Below, piece by piece: positions 1 through 9,947 of a stretch of 64,000 bases of DNA (the first letter of the stretch is position 1; the number at the start of each line of letters is the position of its first letter). Source of the DNA: Adhaeribacter aerolatus (GTDB lineage: Bacteria; Bacteroidota; Bacteroidia; Cytophagales; Hymenobacteraceae); NCBI RefSeq assembly GCF_007991635.1, contig NZ_BJYS01000019.1:1-64000 (forward strand), written 5' to 3'. A program made the translations under genes and the position numbers. The notes below the pieces were generated by a model that saw only the letters and a program-made list of their open reading frames with translations, searched no databases and was not told the DNA's origin.

Positions 1-1
1 A

Positions 2-112
2 TATCAATTATGTGGCAAAGTAGTGGATTATACAAATCCAATTAAATTACCTAATGGTTTTAGAATTGAAAGCCGTGAAATATATTTTCATGAAAGCTTT
101 ATAGTAGACTGA
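2..112 (+). CDS. C-terminal end of a hypothetical protein (partial)
   Basis: An open frame enters from the left edge and runs 36 codons to a TGA at 110-112. The visible tail contains CGKVVDYTNPIKLPNG and ends FHESFIVD. I do not recognise the family. The residue mix looks like ordinary protein, but with so little visible it may be a chance open frame. It lies in the same orientation as the next three genes, in the AT-rich left end of the window. Confidence 0.4.
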   Translation, partial: YQLCGKVVDYTNPIKLPNGFRIESREIYFHESFIVD

Positions 113-271
113 ATTTTAGAAGTGTTATTTTAGAGATGAGGTTTATGGCTAATGGTAAAAATTGGATTTTATAAGAAAAAATTACTTCGCCCAACAAAAA
201 CGAAAGCCCATTGAAACTGGCACTAGCAGGAACGTTGTTGCCCATTTTGATAAAATAATAGCATCATCCTG

Positions 272-1156
272 ATGAATAAAAAACTCTTAGAAGCAATTAG
301 TAAAATTGATATCAATAATGAAGATATCAGCGATAAGGAGTTAATTGAAAATTTGGACTTTTTAGAGAAGGCACACGCAAGCATTCATAATATTCTCATT
401 ACTGCCCGAATGAAGAAACTGATGCAGGATTTCGGGGAAAGAGAAACGGATATTTATGTAGTTACATACCCTAAATCAGGAACAACCTTAATGCAAATGA
501 TTATCTATCAGTTAACGAAAGATGGGAGCATGGATTTCGAACATTTGTATGATGTATCACCGTGGTGCAGGTTTTCAGCCTATTTTAACAAAGTAATGCC
601 AAGTGTGGGTGAAAGAAGAATAATTAAAGCACATGATGAATACAAAATGCTTAGTGGCATTAGAAAAGGCAAATTCATTTTTGTTATCCGAGACTGTTTA
701 GACGTTATAGCTTCCCTTTATCAACACATAAAAGACTATAACAATCCAAATGCAAGTTTTGAAGAATTAGCGAATCGCAAAATGCGAGATTGGTTTGAAT
801 ACAATAAAAGCTGGCTGGAGAATAAAAATGAATTAAATATACTATACCTTAATTATGAAGATATAATTGAAAATAAAAAGTCCGTAATTCTAAAAATAGC
901 AGCGTTTCTGGAAGTGGAAATGGATGATCCCAAAATGGAACGGGTTCTGCAAAGAACGTCTTTTGAATTTATGAAAAAACATGAAACTAAATTTGGGGAG
1001 CAGCCAGAACATTGGAAGGTATATAATAATTTTATTCGGAGTGGGAAGGTTGGTGAAGGAAAGACGAAGTTAACGGAAGAACAATTTGAAGAGTTCCTAA
1101 ATCTTTCTGAAGGGTACAAGACGGAAGGCACAATTCTGCAAAGATATTTCGTATAA
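272..1156 (+). CDS. Sulfotransferase domain protein
   Basis: A 294-residue soluble protein of the PAPS-dependent sulfotransferase family (Sulfotransfer_1 type), which moves sulfate from PAPS to a hydroxyl or amine. The 5'-phosphosulfate loop YPKSGTT is at residues 66-72. The 3'-phosphate region RDCLDVIASLY is at 140-150. The family's RxGxxGxxK-like motif appears as RSGKVGEGKTKL at 256-267. Length and motif order fit cytosolic small-molecule sulfotransferases. The substrate cannot be told from sequence. It stands alone, and its codon use is more AT-rich than most of the window, which suggests transfer. Confidence 0.85.
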   Translation: MNKKLLEAISKIDINNEDISDKELIENLDFLEKAHASIHNILITARMKKLMQDFGERETDIYVVTYPKSGTTLMQMIIYQLTKDGSMDFEHLYDVSPWCRFSAYFNKVMPSVGERRIIKAHDEYKMLSGIRKGKFIFVIRDCLDVIASLYQHIKDYNNPNASFEELANRKMRDWFEYNKSWLENKNELNILYLNYEDIIENKKSVILKIAAFLEVEMDDPKMERVLQRTSFEFMKKHETKFGEQPEHWKVYNNFIRSGKVGEGKTKLTEEQFEEFLNLSEGYKTEGTILQRYFV

Positions 1157-1237
1157 ATAACGTGCTACAAAAAACCAAAAAGTAATAAAACGCTTTTTAG
1201 ATCAACCGTTTCCAACAGCTTTTCAAAATAATCCCTA

Positions 1238-1833
1238 ATGAAACATATTATTTTAGTAATAATGTTCTCCTTTTTGGTTGAGGAATCGGTTAAAGCACAG
1301 ACCTACAAAGAACAATACACGAAATGTTATCAGCTAATGAATGGTGTAAATATGCAAGACACCAGTTATTTCACCCAGAAGCTTAAAATGCTTGATTGCT
1401 TGATTGGCAGTAATGCTCCCAGCTTTAGTGTTAAAGCGCTTGATGGAAAAATACTCACACTACCAAAGTTAAAAGGCAGGTTGTTGTAATTAATTTCTGG
1501 AATACGGGTTATAAACCTTGTATTGCGGAAATGCCGGCTCTTAATGTAATAGTGGAAAGGTATAAGGGTAAGAACGTAACGTTCCTGTCCATTGCACCCG
1601 AAGAAGAAGAAATCATTAGAACATTTCTTAAAAAAAGATCTTTTCATTTTATTCCGGTGGCAAATGCACGAAAGTTAATAATAGAAGACTTTATTACCGA
1701 ACAGATGTATCCTTATACCATGATCATTGACAAGAACGGAATAATAAAAAAGATTATACTTGGGGGCTCAGAGGATAAGGAGAAAACTTTCAGCAGTATA
1801 TTACCCCACATTGATGAAAGTTTAGCAAAATAA
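1238..1833 (+). pseudogene. TlpA/thioredoxin-like protein, frameshifted
   Basis: Two plus-strand frames together make one secreted thioredoxin-fold protein. The first (1238-1489) has a signal peptide ending near VKAQ and a redoxin start (SNAPSFSVKALDGKILTL). It stops just where the second frame reads VVVINFWNTGYKPCIAEMP and continues to 1833 with a normal TlpA C-terminal half (YPYTMIIDKNGIIKK). The break lies at about 1478-1482 and fits loss of one base. The active-site CxxC reads YKPC, so the first Cys is also gone. A sequencing error could explain the frameshift but not the Cys loss. Confidence 0.75.
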
Positions 1834-2087
1834 TAATAGCTGTTGCTATCCCTTTGTATACCAAACCCAGGTTTTGCGGCAGTATTGGCTTACACGTGGC
1901 CCATTGTCAGCAATTGGTCATGTCAATATTTTAGTGTTGAACCAAACAAAAGCCAATCAAAAACCGGTTATAATTGGCGCAAAATGCCTGCAATTTTTCG
2001 TAATTACATCCTTTATATTAGATAAGATAAAATGATCTTTACGAAGATTGTAATCAATATTAATCTAGCTAAATAAATACTTGAATT

Positions 2088-2498
2088 ATGAATACTGACC
2101 CTTCCTTGAAACTTGATATCTATGTCAATTATTCCGGGCATTGCGAAAAAGCATTCCAATTTTACGAGCAGCATCTTGGCGGGGAAATTAAAATGATGAT
2201 ACCTCACCAACAACCGCTTCCCAATTTCCCGACAGAATGGAAGAAACCAATTCTTCATGCAATAATAGAGATTGGCGGTACTTTGGTCAGGGGCGCCGAC
2301 ATTCCTGATGCTGAACCTATGCGTAGCGCTTATCTGACGCTTAGACTGGCTACACCGGAGCAAGCGGAACACATCTATAACCTGCTTTCCGAAGATGGCG
2401 AAATCTTTATGAAGATGGAAAAGACTTTCTTTGCAAATCGCTTTGCTATGCTCCGGGATAAATTTGGAACATCATGGATGCTTCTTAATGAAATTTAG
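2088..2498 (+). CDS. VOC family (PhnB/glyoxalase-like) protein
   Basis: A 136-residue protein of the vicinal-oxygen-chelate superfamily, closest in pattern to the PhnB-like group. The N-terminal half has the usual YVNYSGHCEKAFQFYEQHLGG start, and the C-terminal half ends with DKFGTSWMLLNE, the typical 'D.FG..W.' strand. Such proteins are small cytosolic dimers that bind metals or small ligands. Many have no known reaction, and I cannot assign one here. It is a single gene after a 254-base spacer. Confidence 0.85.
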   Translation: MNTDPSLKLDIYVNYSGHCEKAFQFYEQHLGGEIKMMIPHQQPLPNFPTEWKKPILHAIIEIGGTLVRGADIPDAEPMRSAYLTLRLATPEQAEHIYNLLSEDGEIFMKMEKTFFANRFAMLRDKFGTSWMLLNEI

Positions 2499-2722
2499 AA
2501 TTCATTTCTTTTGTAAAGCGTCTAAATAAACAATATCCACTTTTTAGGTGTAGTTGGGCGGAACTCCTTATGTAGATGAGGATTATAATTTTCTGAAAGG
2601 AACAATCAAAGGCCCACCAGCGCAAACTTGCGGCACCAGTAAATTAACGTGGTAGAATTAATTGATACTTGAACCAGGTAAGATCAAATCCTTCGGAAAC
2701 TATATTTTACCTTAATTTCTGA

Positions 2723-3286
2723 TTATTTAATTGCTTCAAAAATGCGGATAGGAGGGGCGTTCCGGATACAAAATTCGGTTCTTACTTTTTTGAAGTGCAT
2801 ATCCAGGTAATCTTTCAGGAATTTATCTAACTGGAAAAAAGTTTGGTAGGCCAGAAATTTACCGCCGGGGCGCAGGCACTCGGCCGATTTTTTTACGATG
2901 GTATTCCGGAGCGGATGCGGCAGAAAAGAAAAAGGTATACCCGAAATAATATAGTCGGCGTTTTTAATGCTGCTTCGGGCCAGTAACTCTACCACATTTT
3001 CGGCGCTTTCGTGGTAAATAACCAACCGGGGATCCCGAAACGCGTTTTGTAAAATATTCACAAATTCCACATTCCGCTCGATTAAAATTATAGTAGAATC
3101 GGGTGTGAGGTTATCCAGCAAATAGCGGGTAAAAACGCCGGTACCGGGGCCGTATTCGATGATGACGTTTTTTTTGCGGAAATCTATTTTATCGCAGACC
3201 TTTTTGATACCAAAGATAGAAGTTGGGGTAAAAGAAGCGACTTGTTTGTCGCGCAACATGTTTTTTAAATACACAATAGTATCCAT
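2723..3286 (-). CDS. Class I SAM-dependent methyltransferase (PmtA/KsgA-like)
   Basis: A 187-residue Rossmann methyltransferase. SAM motif I is EYGPGTGVFTRYLL (residues about 40-53), and the acidic end of strand 2 is LIERN. The segment ADYIISGIPFSFLP resembles motif IV of phospholipid N-methyltransferases, a group related to rRNA adenine dimethylases. It lacks the KsgA C-terminal domain, so rRNA dimethylation is unlikely. A lipid or other small substrate is possible but unproven. It is encoded apart from its neighbours, with a 149-base gap to the DUF4159 gene. Confidence 0.75.
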   Translation of the reverse strand: MDTIVYLKNMLRDKQVASFTPTSIFGIKKVCDKIDFRKKNVIIEYGPGTGVFTRYLLDNLTPDSTIILIERNVEFVNILQNAFRDPRLVIYHESAENVVELLARSSIKNADYIISGIPFSFLPHPLRNTIVKKSAECLRPGGKFLAYQTFFQLDKFLKDYLDMHFKKVRTEFCIRNAPPIRIFEAIK

Positions 3287-3435
3287 ACTCTATCTTTTGA
3301 GGTGCGCTGTCTGGTGGTTAATAGTTATAAACCGATGTTTTGAAAATATATTTAAAATATTCTACTTCCCGGACTTTGGCCGGTTAGAATATATTACGGC
3401 ATTTTGGTTGGAGCGGATAAGGCGGCCGGAAATTA

Positions 3436-4098
3436 TTAATCGAAATTGGTGAGAGCGTAGGAGAGAATATTGGCCCCCATGCGTAGGGCTAACTGGCGTT
3501 TTTCTTCCGGATCGTTATATATTTCCTGGTCTTCCCAGCCGTTGCCCAGGTCGCACTCATAAGAGTAAAAACAAACCAGCCGACCCTGGTAGATGAGCCC
3601 AAACCCTTGCGGCGATTTGTTGTCGTGTTCGTGTATTTTGGGCAATCCTTTCGGAAATTTGTATTTCTGGTGGTAAATGGGGTGGTTAAAAGGCAGTTCT
3701 ACAAAATTTAATTCCGGAAATACTTTTTTCATTTCGGCCCGGATGTATTTGTCTAAACCATAATTATCGTCGATGTGCAGAAATCCCCCGTTAACCAGGT
3801 ATTTTCTTAGGTTTTCGGCTTCGGCATCCGAAAAAACCACGTTGCCGTGCCCGGTCATGTGCACAAACGGGTAACTGAAAAGTTCGGCGCTGCCCACCTC
3901 CACAATTGCTTCGTCTTTGTTGATATTCATGCTCAGGTTCTGGTTGCAGAACTTTATTAAATTGGGCAGGGAGGTCTTATTCGCGTACCAGTCGCCGCCG
4001 CCATTGTATTTTAACTTGGCAATCTGGAAACTCGGATTTTGGGCCAGGCTCCCAAAGAGCGTTAGCAGGCACAAAAGAAAAGTAAATAAATATTTCAT
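3436..4098 (-). CDS. DUF4159 domain secreted protein
   Basis: A 220-residue protein with a clear N-terminal signal peptide (MKYLFTFLLCLLTLFGSLAQ) followed by a DUF4159 domain. Visible hallmarks are KLKYNGGGDWYANKTSLPNL at the start and FVHMTGHGNVVFSDAE and GGFLHIDDNYG in the middle; the latter resemble glutamine-amidotransferase-like folds. It probably acts in the periplasm, but no function is known. It follows rsmE on the same strand with a 15-base gap, so the two are probably cotranscribed. The pairing gives no clear functional link. Confidence 0.85.
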   Translation of the reverse strand: MKYLFTFLLCLLTLFGSLAQNPSFQIAKLKYNGGGDWYANKTSLPNLIKFCNQNLSMNINKDEAIVEVGSAELFSYPFVHMTGHGNVVFSDAEAENLRKYLVNGGFLHIDDNYGLDKYIRAEMKKVFPELNFVELPFNHPIYHQKYKFPKGLPKIHEHDNKSPQGFGLIYQGRLVCFYSYECDLGNGWEDQEIYNDPEEKRQLALRMGANILSYALTNFD

Positions 4099-4113
4099 AA
4101 TGTATAAACGCGG

Positions 4114-4824
4114 TTAAGCAATTTTCATTTCGTATAATAAATTTAAAGTATGACACGCCACCAACGCGGCCGTTTCGGTGCGCAAACGGCTTTGGCCCAA
4201 GGTTACCGGTTTTATTCCTTTCTCATAAGCCAGTTCTATCTCACCGGGGGTAAAATCGCCTTCCGGCCCAATCAACACACAAGCCGAGTCGTGCAGATTT
4301 AGTTGGTGCAAAGAGGTTCTTTCGTGCGCCTCCAGGTGCGCAATATAAGTTTGATCTGGTTGAACTGTTCTTATAAAGTCTTTAAAAGGTATAATATCGT
4401 TTACTGCGGGTTTGTAAGCTTTTACGGATTGTTTCATGGCGCTCACCACCACTTTTTCCAACCGTTCCAGGTTCACCTGCTTTCGTTCTGAACGTTCGCA
4501 AAGCAAAAAAGATATTTGATTTACCCCAATTTCGGTAGCTTTTTCCAGAAACCATTCTATCCGATCGATATTTTTAGTAGGCGTTACCGCAATATGTATG
4601 TTAAAGGGCCGGTAGTTAAATGCCTTTTGGGCTTCAACTAGCCGCAGGCTACATTTCTTAGGGTTATCCTGCTCAATTACGGCCTTATAAAAACCACCTT
4701 TGCCATCTACCAAACTTACAAAATCGCCTTTGGTTAAGCGCAAAACTTTTATGGCGTGTTTAGATTCTTCTTCGGGCAGCACAACCGTAGTATCGGTCAG
4801 CAACGGGGTGTAGAAAAGGTGCAT
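4114..4824 (-). CDS. rsmE: 16S rRNA m3U1498 methyltransferase
   Basis: RsmE, a SPOUT-class enzyme that methylates U1498 of 16S rRNA. I place the start at the ATG giving MHLFYTPLL, the usual N-terminus. An in-frame ATG 33 bases upstream adds only an atypical extension. The N-terminal PUA-like domain includes ESKHAIKVLRLTKGD. The C-terminal trefoil-knot SAM site is seen as LIGPEGDFTPGEIELA and LGQSRLRTETAAL. The resulting protein of 236 residues is near the usual family size. It is probably the first gene of a two-gene unit with the DUF4159 gene. Confidence 0.95.
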   Translation of the reverse strand: MHLFYTPLLTDTTVVLPEEESKHAIKVLRLTKGDFVSLVDGKGGFYKAVIEQDNPKKCSLRLVEAQKAFNYRPFNIHIAVTPTKNIDRIEWFLEKATEIGVNQISFLLCERSERKQVNLERLEKVVVSAMKQSVKAYKPAVNDIIPFKDFIRTVQPDQTYIAHLEAHERTSLHQLNLHDSACVLIGPEGDFTPGEIELAYEKGIKPVTLGQSRLRTETAALVACHTLNLLYEMKIA

Positions 4825-5036
4825 GCTTCTTTTAGTTTTAGCCAATATAACAGCCACACATTATTTTACCACTACAAACGTTAACAAAATATTCTTAGGT
4901 TAGGTTATAAGAATAGTGGAGGTTATTAAAGTTAGTGTTATTTATAGCAAAAGAATAATATTTTGGGATTATGCGCGACAGATTGTAGCTTTACTTAACT
5001 TGTAAAAACTTTATTACTTTATTTTAAAATATTTAG

Positions 5037-6389
5037 ATGGAACAAACCTTAACGGATGAAAGACTCGCGGGGGAAAAAGAAGAAAAACACCCCAGTTCGC
5101 TGTACATGCTCTTTTTTACGGAAATGTGGGAGCGGTTTAGCTACTACGGCATGCGGGCTTTACTTACTTTATATCTAATTTCGGAGGTATCTAAAGGTGG
5201 CTTAGGCTGGACTTCGGCCCAAGCCGGCCAGCTATATGGTATTTATACCGGATTGGTTTACGTAACGCCGCTCATTGGCGGCTACCTGGCCGATAAATTT
5301 TTAGGTTACCGGTGGGCCGTAATTATCGGGGGCTTGCTGATGGCTTTGGGACACGCCTCTCTGGCAGTGGAGCCTTTGCCTTTTTTCTATGCCGGTTTAG
5401 GTTTACTGATTGTTGGTAATGGTTTTTTTAAACCGAGTATTTCATCGATGGTGGGGCAACTGTACCCCGAGGGCAGCAAGTTAAAAGACTCGGCCTATAC
5501 TATTTTTTACATGGGTATTAACCTGGGGGCCTTTTTAGGTTCTTTAATTTGCGGTTACCTGGGCGAAAATATTGGCTGGCACTATGGTTTTGGCGCCGCC
5601 GGGGTGGGCATGGTGTTGGGGCTGGCACAGTTTTACATTGGCCGGCATCGGTTAGGTAAAATTGGTTTGAAACCCGAGCGGAAAAATGTAAATGTAAATA
5701 ACGCACCGAAAGAACCATTAACCAAAGTAGAGCGTGACCGGCTGGTGGTGGTGCTTACCTTATCTTTCTTCTCCATATTATTCTGGCTGGCATTTGAACA
5801 AGCCGGTTCTTCGATGAATATTTTTGCTTACAAATTTACCGACCGTTCTATATTTGGCTGGGAAGTACCGGCAACCTGGTTTCAGTCCATCAATGCCTTC
5901 TTCATCTTTACCTTAGCGCCATTCTTCTCGATGCTGTGGGTGAAGCTGGCGAAAAAGAACTTGGACCCATCGGGACCGTATAAGTTTGCCATTGGTTTGG
6001 TTTTATTGGGGTTAGGCTTTGCGGTGCTGGTTTTTGGTTCCTTATCTATACCCCAGGGAGCCGAGACAGCGGGTGTAAGCATGATGTGGCTGGTACTGGC
6101 TTATTTGCTGCACACCATGGGCGAACTTTGTTTGTCGCCGGTAGGCTTATCTTTCGTTAATAAATTATCGCCGGCCCGCCTGATTGGGGTTATGTTCGGG
6201 GTTTGGTTTCTGGCCTCGGCCATTGGTAATTACATTGGCGGGGCTTTAGCCGGTATGATCGACGAAATGGCTAAAACCCAATCCATGTCCAGTTTCTTTT
6301 TAATATTTGTATCTATCGCTTTTGCCGCCGCTTTCGTGCTCTTCCTCTTATCACGTAGGTTAGTTAAGTTGATGCACGGCGTACATTAA
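5037..6389 (+). CDS. POT-family proton-coupled peptide transporter
   Basis: A 450-residue inner-membrane protein of the POT/PTR2 branch of the major facilitator superfamily, importing di- and tripeptides with protons. The diagnostic ExxER motif on helix 1 is present as EMWERFSYYGMR (residues 29-40), and about twelve hydrophobic helices follow. The segment FYMGINLGAFLGSL matches the family's second signature. It is a single gene, with a strong hairpin plus T-run just after it. A gene symbol such as dtpA would overstate substrate knowledge. Confidence 0.92.
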   Translation: MEQTLTDERLAGEKEEKHPSSLYMLFFTEMWERFSYYGMRALLTLYLISEVSKGGLGWTSAQAGQLYGIYTGLVYVTPLIGGYLADKFLGYRWAVIIGGLLMALGHASLAVEPLPFFYAGLGLLIVGNGFFKPSISSMVGQLYPEGSKLKDSAYTIFYMGINLGAFLGSLICGYLGENIGWHYGFGAAGVGMVLGLAQFYIGRHRLGKIGLKPERKNVNVNNAPKEPLTKVERDRLVVVLTLSFFSILFWLAFEQAGSSMNIFAYKFTDRSIFGWEVPATWFQSINAFFIFTLAPFFSMLWVKLAKKNLDPSGPYKFAIGLVLLGLGFAVLVFGSLSIPQGAETAGVSMMWLVLAYLLHTMGELCLSPVGLSFVNKLSPARLIGVMFGVWFLASAIGNYIGGALAGMIDEMAKTQSMSSFFLIFVSIAFAAAFVLFLLSRRLVKLMHGVH

Positions 6390-6410
6390 TTATTTTAAAC
6401 GGTACTTATC

Positions 6411-6444
6411 AAAGCCTCTGCTCATAACAGCAGGGGCTTTTTTT
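6411..6444 (+). terminator. Rho-independent terminator of the peptide transporter
   Basis: An inverted repeat (AAAGCCTCTGCT / AGCAGGGGCTTT) with a 6-base loop is followed by a run of seven T. It starts 22 bases after the transporter stop codon. Confidence 0.85.
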
Positions 6445-6560
6445 ATGTCATCTATTCAGGACTGGTGCCACAATACCTATCCAATACCACAGAATAAGGG
6501 TCTCTTTATAACTCAAATTTAACGCAGCCGTTTATGTTCTGTAAAACATAAATATCTCGT

Positions 6561-7133
6561 ATGAAACTGAACCAACCCTTTTTTACCTCGCTGCTGATTT
6601 TATTGGTTCTTAATGGTTGTACAACCCAGAGTCAGGTCAGCCAACCAACAGAACCGGCTGCCATACCGCTGGCCGCAAATCCTAACTTTGAGGTTGACAA
6701 TAATGTTTCCGCTGCCGGAAATAATAAAATCCGGGATCATGTCCAAAAACTCTATAATCGTCAGGTGGATGTCTTGGATGTTAAAACACCTGACGAGATG
6801 GCAATTTATTCTCAACTGGTTGATGTGCCCGATAAAACAACTTATGCGGTAGCCGGTAATCCTTTGACCAATGTAGATACTTTAAAGTTTAAAACCGATG
6901 GCTTTGTAAATCGCCGGCTGGCGGGTTTGGCTTACCTGCACAAGCGAGGTGTAAACAGGAAGGATAAAATTATTTCGGCTGAATATTTATTTACCACCGA
7001 CGACGGCTATTATTACTTGTTAGGTTATGCGCCGGTGCCGCATTTGATCATGAACGAAGAAGATGTTATAATTGCCCAGGATAGCCTAAACCGGAAATCG
7101 ACCGGACTGATGCGTACGTTGATTAAAAAATAA
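6561..7133 (+). CDS. Hypothetical lipoprotein
   Basis: A 190-residue protein with a lipoprotein signal peptide: a hydrophobic stretch and then the lipobox LVLNGC, with the lipidated Cys at residue 20. The rest is hydrophilic and has no motif that I recognise. It ends with a Lys/Arg-rich tail. It is a single gene, convergent with groEL, with which it shares a terminator hairpin. An envelope location is likely; the function is unknown. Confidence 0.75.
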   Translation: MKLNQPFFTSLLILLVLNGCTTQSQVSQPTEPAAIPLAANPNFEVDNNVSAAGNNKIRDHVQKLYNRQVDVLDVKTPDEMAIYSQLVDVPDKTTYAVAGNPLTNVDTLKFKTDGFVNRRLAGLAYLHKRGVNRKDKIISAEYLFTTDDGYYYLLGYAPVPHLIMNEEDVIIAQDSLNRKSTGLMRTLIKK

Positions 7134-7180
7134 GGAGAAGTTTTTAAACCCTGATTAAGCTAAAAATACTTACCACCAGA

Positions 7181-7220
7181 AAAACAAAAGCCCCGGCATT
7201 TGCCGAGGCTTTTGTTTTTA
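7181..7220. terminator. Bidirectional terminator between lipoprotein gene and groEL
   Basis: A nearly perfect inverted repeat, AAAACAAAAGCC on the left and GGCTTTTGTTTT on the right, with a GC-rich core. It gives a T-run on either strand, so it can end transcripts of both convergent genes. Confidence 0.85.
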
Positions 7221-7236
7221 ATTAGGAAGGGATGGA

Positions 7237-8889
<1,653 letters not shown>

Positions 8890-8948
8890 TTATGTTTTAA
8901 GTTTAAGGATGAATTTGCCGGGTGGCAAACTGAATTTTAGATATTAAA

Positions 8949-9239
8949 TTATAATACAGCAAAAATGTCAGACTCTTTCATGATCAGGTAATCAGTACCT
9001 TCGATCGAAATTTCGGTACCGGCATATTTACCATATAAAACCTGGTCACCCACTTTCAATTGCGGCTTCACCAATACGCCCTGATCTGACATTTTACCTT
9101 CGCCAACGGCAACTATTTCGCCACGCTGTGGTTTTTCTTTCGCGGTGTCCGGAATAATAATACCAGATTTAGTTTTTTCTTCGGCTGCTGCAGGAGCTAC
9201 AATTACGCGGTCTGCTAACGGTTTAATATTTACTGCCAT
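8949..9239 (-). CDS. groES: 10-kDa co-chaperonin GroES
   Basis: A 96-residue GroES, the heptameric lid of the GroEL cage. It contains the conserved [17 protein letters not shown] start, the mobile-loop region [14 protein letters not shown] and the roof segment [16 protein letters not shown]. It is the first gene of the groES-groEL unit. Upstream, a 281-base spacer separates it from secG. Confidence 0.99.
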   Translation of the reverse strand: MAVNIKPLADRVIVAPAAAEEKTKSGIIIPDTAKEKPQRGEIVAVGEGKMSDQGVLVKPQLKVGDQVLYGKYAGTEISIEGTDYLIMKESDIFAVL

Positions 9240-9462
9240 AGTTTTTAATTATTTTTTTTGTTAATAAGTTAAATTTAATATCTACAATTAGTGGTGTTCT
9301 AAACCAGGTTTTAAACCTACTAGCCTTCCTATCATTTCCTGTGCCATTAAGGTTAATCCTGCCAGTTTAGGTCAAAATTTCAGTTTTATGCTGCTGTTTA
9401 CTGACAGTACCGGGTGAAACTTTGTCACTTGTAAGGCCGGAAGGAACTGGAATTCCTGGTAA

Positions 9463-9505
9463 AAAAAAATCCGGTGATGGAATAAATCAAATCACCGGAT
9501 TTTTC
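9463..9505 (-). terminator. Terminator after secG
   Basis: A hairpin with arms ATCCGGTGAT and ATCACCGGAT and a 12-base loop. On the minus strand it is followed by a T-run. It lies just downstream of the secG stop and closes the miaB-to-secG cluster. Confidence 0.85.
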
Positions 9506-9520
9506 TATAAAAAAATATTA

Positions 9521-9946
9521 TTACTGCGCAGAATCGGTAGTAACCGGTGTAGTTGCATTAGGCGTAGCTGGTGCAGGAGCAGGAGCAGTATTATTGGTAC
9601 CGGCCGGTGCTTTACCCGTATTCGGTATGGTTTGCGGCACAACCGGTGCTGTTGCTGGTGCTGCACCTTGCTGACTTGCCCGTTCCTGGTTAACGCTTCT
9701 GGCTCTCAGGGCACCGGCATTTTTATCAATTATCATATTAGAGCTTAAAGAAAGTACTACTAAACCAATGGCTAAGCCCCATGTCAGGCGCTCCAACAAA
9801 TCTCCGGTTCTTTTTACCCCGATCAGGTTGCTCGAACCAGCACCAAATTGGTTAGATAATCCGCCGCCTTTAGAGTTCTGCGATAATACCACTAAAACCA
9901 GCAGGATAGAGATAAAAATAATGATACTGATGAGAGCAATGTACAT
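9521..9946 (-). CDS. secG: Preprotein translocase subunit SecG
   Basis: A 141-residue SecG, the small auxiliary subunit of the SecYEG channel in the inner membrane. Helix 1 (IALISIIIFISILLVLVVL) is followed by the conserved QNSKGGGLSNQFGAG loop and helix 2 (LAIGLVVLSLSS). The remaining 60 or so residues form a long Ala/Pro/Thr-rich tail, low in complexity and longer than in E. coli SecG. It starts one base after the stop codon of the preceding gene, so it is surely cotranscribed and likely translationally coupled. Confidence 0.95.
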   Translation of the reverse strand: MYIALISIIIFISILLVLVVLSQNSKGGGLSNQFGAGSSNLIGVKRTGDLLERLTWGLAIGLVVLSLSSNMIIDKNAGALRARSVNQERASQQGAAPATAPVVPQTIPNTGKAPAGTNNTAPAPAPATPNATTPVTTDSAQ

Positions 9947-9947
9947 T

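Noticed and set aside
9240-9520. CIRCE element expected near groES
   Set aside because: No TTAGCACTC-N9-GAGTGCTAA found on either strand.
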